From NCBI GenBank assembly GCA_944321905.1, contig CALUNI010000015.1:1-32477 (forward strand): a stretch of DNA of 32,477 bases, read 5' to 3'. Origin of the DNA: an uncultured Muribaculaceae bacterium (GTDB lineage: Bacteria > Bacteroidota > Bacteroidia > Bacteroidales > Muribaculaceae). Under the pieces are notes generated by a model. It was given only the letters and a program-made list of their open reading frames with translations. It made no database searches and was not told the origin of the DNA. Both the position numbers and the translations under genes were made by a program. Below are positions 27,939-32,477 of the stretch, in pieces. Positions within the stretch are counted from its first letter, which is position 1, and every line of letters starts with the position of its first letter.

Positions 27939-30023
27939 TTACTTCAACCACTTATCAAGCCACCCGAAGAACTCTCGCTGCCACAGCATGGCATTTTGCG
28001 GTTGCAAAATCCAATGGTTCTCGTCGGGGAATACCAGCATGTGCGTAGGCACACCGCGAAGGCGGGCTGCATTAAATGCCATCATGCCTTGAGATGCAAG
28101 TATGCGGTAATCCTTCTCGCCGACAGTTATCATTATCGGCGTATCCCAATTCTGCACAAACTTATGCGGAGAAGTGGCAAACGTGGCCTGTGCCACCTTG
28201 TTGTCCTTATCCCATGGCGCACCACCCATGTCCCAGTTGGCAAACCACATTTCCTCGGTCTCAAGATACTGAGCCTCCATGTTGAATATGCCGGCATGAG
28301 CTATAAATGCAGCAAAGCGGTGGTCATGGTGTCCGGCAAGCCAATATACCGAGAAACCGCCATAGCTTGCACCTACCGCGCCAATATGCTCACTATCGAT
28401 ATACGGCTCCTTCTTCATGTAATCGACCGCGCTAAAATAGTCCTTCATGTTCTGCCCGCCATAGTCACCCGAGATTTGAGCATTCCATTCGGTTCCGAAT
28501 CCCGGAAGGCCGCGGCGGTTTGGAGCTATTACGATGTAGCCTTGCGATGCCATGAGGCGCATGTTCCAACGCGCCGACCAAAATTGGCTCACGGCCTGTT
28601 GCGGGCCACCTTGGCAATACAGTATCGACGGATACTTTTTGGTCGGATCAAAATCGGGAGGGAACACTACCCATGTGGTCATCAATTTGCCATCGGTAGT
28701 AGGTACCATACGTTTTTCCACAGTTATGGGCTTCAATTGCGCAAAAATATCATCATTGACATGCGACAACTGGTTTACAGCACCATCTTTCGACACTGAG
28801 AATATTTCATTTGGCGACATGTATGAATGGCGCATGGTTATCAATGTCCCGTCGCTCGCAGGCACCACCGCCGCATAGTCATATTGTCCCGAGGCAACCG
28901 TGTCAACCTTGTGAGACTTTACGTCAACACTAAAGATAGGTTCGCACCCTTGATAAGGAGCAGTAAAATATATCGATTCGTCGCCTGCCCAAGCAAATCC
29001 ATCGGCCGTATAATCCCAGTCGGCTGTGAGGTTGGTCTTTTCTCCGCTTTTCATATCCATTATGAATATGCGGTTCTTGTCGCTCTCATATCCATCATGC
29101 TCCATCGACAACCATGCGAGGTAATTACCCGACCGCGAGAATGCAGGATTAGTGTCATACCCCATCATGCCCTCTGTGAGATTACGCGTGGTTTTCGATT
29201 CAATGTCATACTGGTACAAGTCGGAATTGGTTGAAAGCGAATATTCCATACCGGTCTTCTTGCGGCTCACATAAACGACACTCTTTCCGTCGGGAGCCCA
29301 AGCAAACGACTCGATGCCACCAAACGGCTTCATCGGCGATTCATACGGCTCACCTTCCATTATGTCGATGCCCTCACCCAATTTGCCCCCGGCAAAGTCG
29401 GCGATGAATGGATGAGGAATAGTCGAAACCCATTCGTCCCAATGCTTATACATCAAGTCATCAACGATGTGGCAGTTAGCCTTGTCAAGGTCGGGATACG
29501 TGTCTGTCACATCCTTGGCCCACTTCACTTGCGAAACATAAAGCACTTTGCTGCCATCGGGCGAGAACACGAAACCATCCACGCCCTTCTCAACGTTCGA
29601 CACACATTGGCGACCCGTACCATCGGCGTTCATCACAAATATCTGCATCTTTCCGGCTTCGGGATAAAGGAATGCAATCTTGTTGCCACCATCAATCCAC
29701 GCCGCATTATATTCCGACTTGGGCGATGTGGTAAGGCGCACAGGGTTGTTGCCGTCTATGTCCATAACCCACAATTCGGCGTTAGACTTGTTTTGCTCCA
29801 AACTCGTGAACGACACGCTGTAAAGCACTTTCTTCCCATCGGGCGAAACTACCGGCGACGAGACGCTGCCCAGTGCCATCAGCACCTCGGGCGTGAACTT
29901 ACCGTCTTGCACTGCCACAACGGGGCGTTCGACGATTACTTCTTCGGCAGCTTTCTCTCCTGTGGTACACGCAGCAACCGCAGGGAGTAATAATAACGAT
30001 GCCATAAATTTTGAAATGTTCAT
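27939..30023 (-). CDS. S9-family serine peptidase lipoprotein (dipeptidyl/acylaminoacyl peptidase type)
   Basis: Exported oligopeptidase that removes short peptides from the N-terminus of peptide substrates. The 694-aa protein has a lipoprotein signal (MNISKFMASLLLLPAVAACTTG, lipid Cys19), a seven-blade type beta-propeller built of PD40-like repeats (SPDGKKVLYSVSF, SPDGSKVLYVSQV, APDGKSVVYVSRK), and a C-terminal alpha/beta hydrolase from about residue 440. The triad is Ser553 in GASYGGFS, Asp638 in GEKDYRI and His670 in PDENHWIL. A short spacer separates it from the KilA-N gene. The exact specificity (DPP, AOP or related) cannot be told from sequence alone. Confidence 0.92.
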   Translation of the reverse strand: MNISKFMASLLLLPAVAACTTGEKAAEEVIVERPVVAVQDGKFTPEVLMALGSVSSPVVSPDGKKVLYSVSFTSLEQNKSNAELWVMDIDGNNPVRLTTSPKSEYNAAWIDGGNKIAFLYPEAGKMQIFVMNADGTGRQCVSNVEKGVDGFVFSPDGSKVLYVSQVKWAKDVTDTYPDLDKANCHIVDDLMYKHWDEWVSTIPHPFIADFAGGKLGEGIDIMEGEPYESPMKPFGGIESFAWAPDGKSVVYVSRKKTGMEYSLSTNSDLYQYDIESKTTRNLTEGMMGYDTNPAFSRSGNYLAWLSMEHDGYESDKNRIFIMDMKSGEKTNLTADWDYTADGFAWAGDESIYFTAPYQGCEPIFSVDVKSHKVDTVASGQYDYAAVVPASDGTLITMRHSYMSPNEIFSVSKDGAVNQLSHVNDDIFAQLKPITVEKRMVPTTDGKLMTTWVVFPPDFDPTKKYPSILYCQGGPQQAVSQFWSARWNMRLMASQGYIVIAPNRRGLPGFGTEWNAQISGDYGGQNMKDYFSAVDYMKKEPYIDSEHIGAVGASYGGFSVYWLAGHHDHRFAAFIAHAGIFNMEAQYLETEEMWFANWDMGGAPWDKDNKVAQATFATSPHKFVQNWDTPIMITVGEKDYRILASQGMMAFNAARLRGVPTHMLVFPDENHWILQPQNAMLWQREFFGWLDKWLK

Positions 30024-30077
30024 AAAATCAAATGTTTTTGTATATTTAACTCAATCAAGATTACTCATTTCCTTATT

Positions 30078-30875
30078 TCAAAAGATTCCGTTCCCCGCCG
30101 CTTTCCAATATCCGCATCTGCTGTATGGGGCTATTCGGTTTAGCTTTACAAGTCGCTCGCTTTGAGGAATACCTTGCTCGATAAACACGGCATTCAGATT
30201 CTCCATGTTGGAAAGACATATCAACTCGTTAATCGTGGCATAATCACGAATGTTCCCTTTCTGCTCGGGATGCTGTTCTCTCCACATTTTTGCCGTCATT
30301 CCAAACATAGCCACGTTCAGCACGTCGGCTTCGTCGGCATATATCATGCTTGCCTGCGTTTCGGTAACTTCAGCCGGAATAAGGTTATGTTTAATCGCAT
30401 CTGTATGAATTCGGTAGTTGATTTTCGATAGCTCGCGTTTCGCGCTCCACCCAAGTTGCTTTTGCTCTTCTTCCTTAAGCCTCTGGAATTCACGAATCAA
30501 ATAAACTTTGAATTCGGGACTAATCCACATAGCAAACTCAAAAGCGATATCCTTATGAGCATAAGTTCCTCCATAACGCCCAGCCTTTGACATGATGCCT
30601 ATTGCATTGGTTTTTACCATCCAATCTTTAGCACTTAACCTAAAACTATTTAGTCCGGCTTGGCTTTTAATTATGTCGAATTCGACACAATTAAAATTTG
30701 GGTTACACAACCTTTCCCATATTACCAGAAACTCTATAGTATTCCTATTCCTTAACCAATTTGAAAAAAAGAATTCACCATCTTTTGCTTTCAACATATC
30801 AGTCAAGCTGATGTAGTCCTCATCATTTACTTTTATGACTGTCACGCTTGTGTCTTTGACCAATATCTTCGCCAT
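30078..30875 (-). CDS. KilA-N domain protein, orphan
   Basis: Predicted DNA-binding protein of 265 aa of a kind found in phages and their remnants. The N-terminal 125 residues fit the KilA-N domain (VKVNDEDYISLTDML, NWLRNRNTIEFLVIWERL, KTNAIGIMSKAGRYGGTYAHKDIAFEFAMWISPEFKVYLIREFQRL). The rest (about 135-265) is a helical region with EVTETQASMIYADEADVLNVAMFGMTAKMWREQ; I do not assign it. No phage structural, integrase or repressor gene is beside it. Its first 400 bases are visibly A/T-richer than the flanking genes, which suggests transfer. It begins 28 bp after the YgiQ-type stop and lies 54 bp before the peptidase gene. Function unknown. Confidence 0.85.
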   Translation of the reverse strand: MAKILVKDTSVTVIKVNDEDYISLTDMLKAKDGEFFFSNWLRNRNTIEFLVIWERLCNPNFNCVEFDIIKSQAGLNSFRLSAKDWMVKTNAIGIMSKAGRYGGTYAHKDIAFEFAMWISPEFKVYLIREFQRLKEEEQKQLGWSAKRELSKINYRIHTDAIKHNLIPAEVTETQASMIYADEADVLNVAMFGMTAKMWREQHPEQKGNIRDYATINELICLSNMENLNAVFIEQGIPQSERLVKLNRIAPYSRCGYWKAAGNGIF

Positions 30876-30903
30876 ATGATTGCCGTTATGCAGAGAACAT
30901 TAT

Positions 30904-32477
30904 TTATCTTTTCTTTTCCCCATGACGGATGCCACGAGCATATCCGCTGCTGCCGAAAAGTGCCACAATAAGGTCGTTACGCTTAAGGCGCATCAGCGAA
31001 TTGCAGATATCCCGCCGGTATTCCGGCTCATACCAAAAGAAATATTTACGCTGAGCCAGTTTTTCGTCCTTGGTTGTAGCCGTGAACACTCGCTCCAGAG
31101 TATAAGGATTGTAGCCGGTATAATACATGGTGGTTGAAACGGTCATCGGTGTAGGCGTGAAATCCTGCACCTGCTCAAGGTGGAAATTCAACCGCTTGGT
31201 CTTGACTGCCAATTCGGCCATGTCGGCCTCGTGACAGCCCGGATGTGACGAGATGAAATACGGAATAAGCTGCAACCGCAATCCCTCACGCTCATTCACC
31301 GCGTCAAATATGCGCTTGAACTCTTCAAAAAGGCTAAACGATGGCTTACGCATCAGCTTCAGCACCGCATCCGACGTGTGCTCGGGTGCAACCTTCAGGC
31401 GCCCCGACACATGACGCTCTATCAATTCCTCAATATATCGGCGATTGACGGCGTTGATTCTACCGTCGGCATTGCCGTGCATGGCAAGGTCATACCTCAC
31501 TCCGCTACCTATGAAAGATTTTTTCACTCCGGGCAAGGCATCCACCGACCTGTATATGTCGAGCAACGGTGCATGGTCGTTGTTTAGGTTCTGACAAGGT
31601 GCGGGATGCAGGCACGACGGCCTCACGCAACGGCTGCATTTGTCGAGGTCACGTCCCGACATCATGTACATATTGGCCGACGGGCCTCCAAGGTCGGAGA
31701 CATATCCCTTGAAGTCGTCCATCTGCGTCACTTGCTTCGCCTCACGCATTATCGATTGCTTGCTGCGCGATGCTATGAACTTGCCTTGATGCGCCGAGAT
31801 GGTACAAAAGGCACAGCCACCGAAACATCCTCGATGCAGATTCACCGAGTGGCGTATCATTTCATAAGCCGGTATCCGCTTGCCGTTATACCGTGGATGA
31901 GGCAGGCGGGTATATGGAAGGTCAAACGAAGCGTCTATTTCTTCCGTTGTCATGGGTGGATTGGCATGATTCACCTTCACAGCCACGTTGCCGGTACGCT
32001 GCCAGATGTCTCGTCCGCGAAAACGATTAGACTCCACCTCTATATGCTTGAAATTCTCGGCATGGCGACGCTTATCGGCCAATGCCTCCTCGTAACTATA
32101 CAATATGACATGGCTCTCGCTTTCTCGCTCGCCGGGCATGGCGGCGAGTGGCTGAATGACAGCCGTTTGTGGTATATCGGTAAGTTCCTTAACCTGTCTG
32201 CCTGCCGCCAATGCATCGGCAATCGCCACGACAGGCTTCTCTCCCATGCCATACACAAGCAAGTCGGCATGGCAATCTACCAATATCGACGGGCGCAAAC
32301 GATCCTGCCAATAATCGTAATGTGCAAGCCTTCGCAACGAGGCTTCTATACCTCCCGCCACTATAGGCACGTCGGGATACAACCTGCGCAAAATTTCTGA
32401 ATAAACTATCGTGGGATAATCGGGACGCAGCCCTGCACGCCCGTTGGGAGAATATGCATCATCGCTGCGCCGTCGTC
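30904..32477 (-). CDS. YgiQ-family radical SAM protein (partial, N-terminus beyond the window)
   Basis: Radical S-adenosylmethionine enzyme of unknown reaction. The reading frame is open through the right edge: translated codons before the nominal TTG at 32391 give RRSDDAYSPNGRAGLRPDYPTIVYSEIL, which continues smoothly into RRLYPDVPIVAGGIEASLRRLAHYDYW, so the true start is outside. The B12-binding-like N-terminal segment leads to the radical SAM motif HRGCFGGCAFCTISAHQGK (C-x3-C-x2-C for the 4Fe-4S cluster), then PHPRYNGKRIPAYEM upstream of it and a C-terminal domain with the block KVAPEHTSDAVLKLMRKPSF and DFTPTPMTVSTTMYYTG. These are typical of YgiQ. Its neighbour downstream is the KilA-N gene. 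Confidence 0.95.
   Translation of the reverse strand, partial: RRRSDDAYSPNGRAGLRPDYPTIVYSEILRRLYPDVPIVAGGIEASLRRLAHYDYWQDRLRPSILVDCHADLLVYGMGEKPVVAIADALAAGRQVKELTDIPQTAVIQPLAAMPGERESESHVILYSYEEALADKRRHAENFKHIEVESNRFRGRDIWQRTGNVAVKVNHANPPMTTEEIDASFDLPYTRLPHPRYNGKRIPAYEMIRHSVNLHRGCFGGCAFCTISAHQGKFIASRSKQSIMREAKQVTQMDDFKGYVSDLGGPSANMYMMSGRDLDKCSRCVRPSCLHPAPCQNLNNDHAPLLDIYRSVDALPGVKKSFIGSGVRYDLAMHGNADGRINAVNRRYIEELIERHVSGRLKVAPEHTSDAVLKLMRKPSFSLFEEFKRIFDAVNEREGLRLQLIPYFISSHPGCHEADMAELAVKTKRLNFHLEQVQDFTPTPMTVSTTMYYTGYNPYTLERVFTATTKDEKLAQRKYFFWYEPEYRRDICNSLMRLKRNDLIVALFGSSGYARGIRHGEKKR

Noticed and set aside
30876..30903. Phage remnant around the KilA-N gene
   Set aside because: Flanking genes are ordinary chromosomal genes in close spacing, with no integrase, att-like repeat or structural gene.

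Overview
The window looks like a chromosomal segment of a Bacteroidales bacterium, plausibly a gut Muribaculaceae/Bacteroidaceae-type organism. The evidence is a SusC/SusD pair with surface-lipoprotein signals, a one-protein hybrid two-component regulator, an F1Fo operon ordered beta-epsilon-a-c-b-delta-alpha, a fused NuoCD, and several promoter-like boxes of the Bacteroidetes form TAnnTTTG. No tRNA, rRNA, CRISPR array, transposase or integrase was seen. The genus is inferred, not proven.

Region 1 (1-8703, all minus strand) is an energy block. Read in the direction of transcription it is nuoA, nuoB, nuoCD, nuoH, then without a visible promoter or terminator atpD, atpC, atpB, atpE, atpF, atpH and the start of atpA, which runs off the left edge. 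The complex I series stops at nuoH, and the F1Fo ATP synthase genes follow where nuoI would be expected. A non-coding leader of about 690 bp (8704-9396) precedes nuoA and holds a promoter-like box and two copies of an 11-bp near-palindrome.

Region 2 (9397-23440, minus strand) is a compact polysaccharide utilization locus. In transcription order it has an HTCS sensor/regulator, a spacer with a perfect 12-bp dyad and a promoter-like box, a large secreted clan GH-A glycosidase (possibly GH147 beta-galactosidase), SusC, SusD, a SusE/F-like lipoprotein and a GH53 endo-beta-1,4-galactanase lipoprotein. The GH53 enzyme points to beta-1,4-galactan (pectic galactan or type I arabinogalactan). The likely scheme is surface capture and endo-cleavage, SusCD import, exo-cleavage in the periplasm, and HTCS sensing of an oligosaccharide.

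Region 3 (23681-27675, plus strand) has dnaE (DNA polymerase III alpha) followed closely by a thioredoxin with a CVPC active site. The 263-bp convergent spacer after it holds a nested, imperfect palindromic element of about 170 bp and an intrinsic terminator.

Region 4 (27939-32477, minus strand) has a secreted S9-family peptidase lipoprotein, an isolated KilA-N domain protein that looks phage-derived, and a YgiQ-type radical SAM protein cut by the right edge.

The strongest leads are the joined nuo/atp operon, the dyad between the HTCS and its glycosidase operon, and the palindromic element after trxA. I do not see a clearly new multi-gene system.
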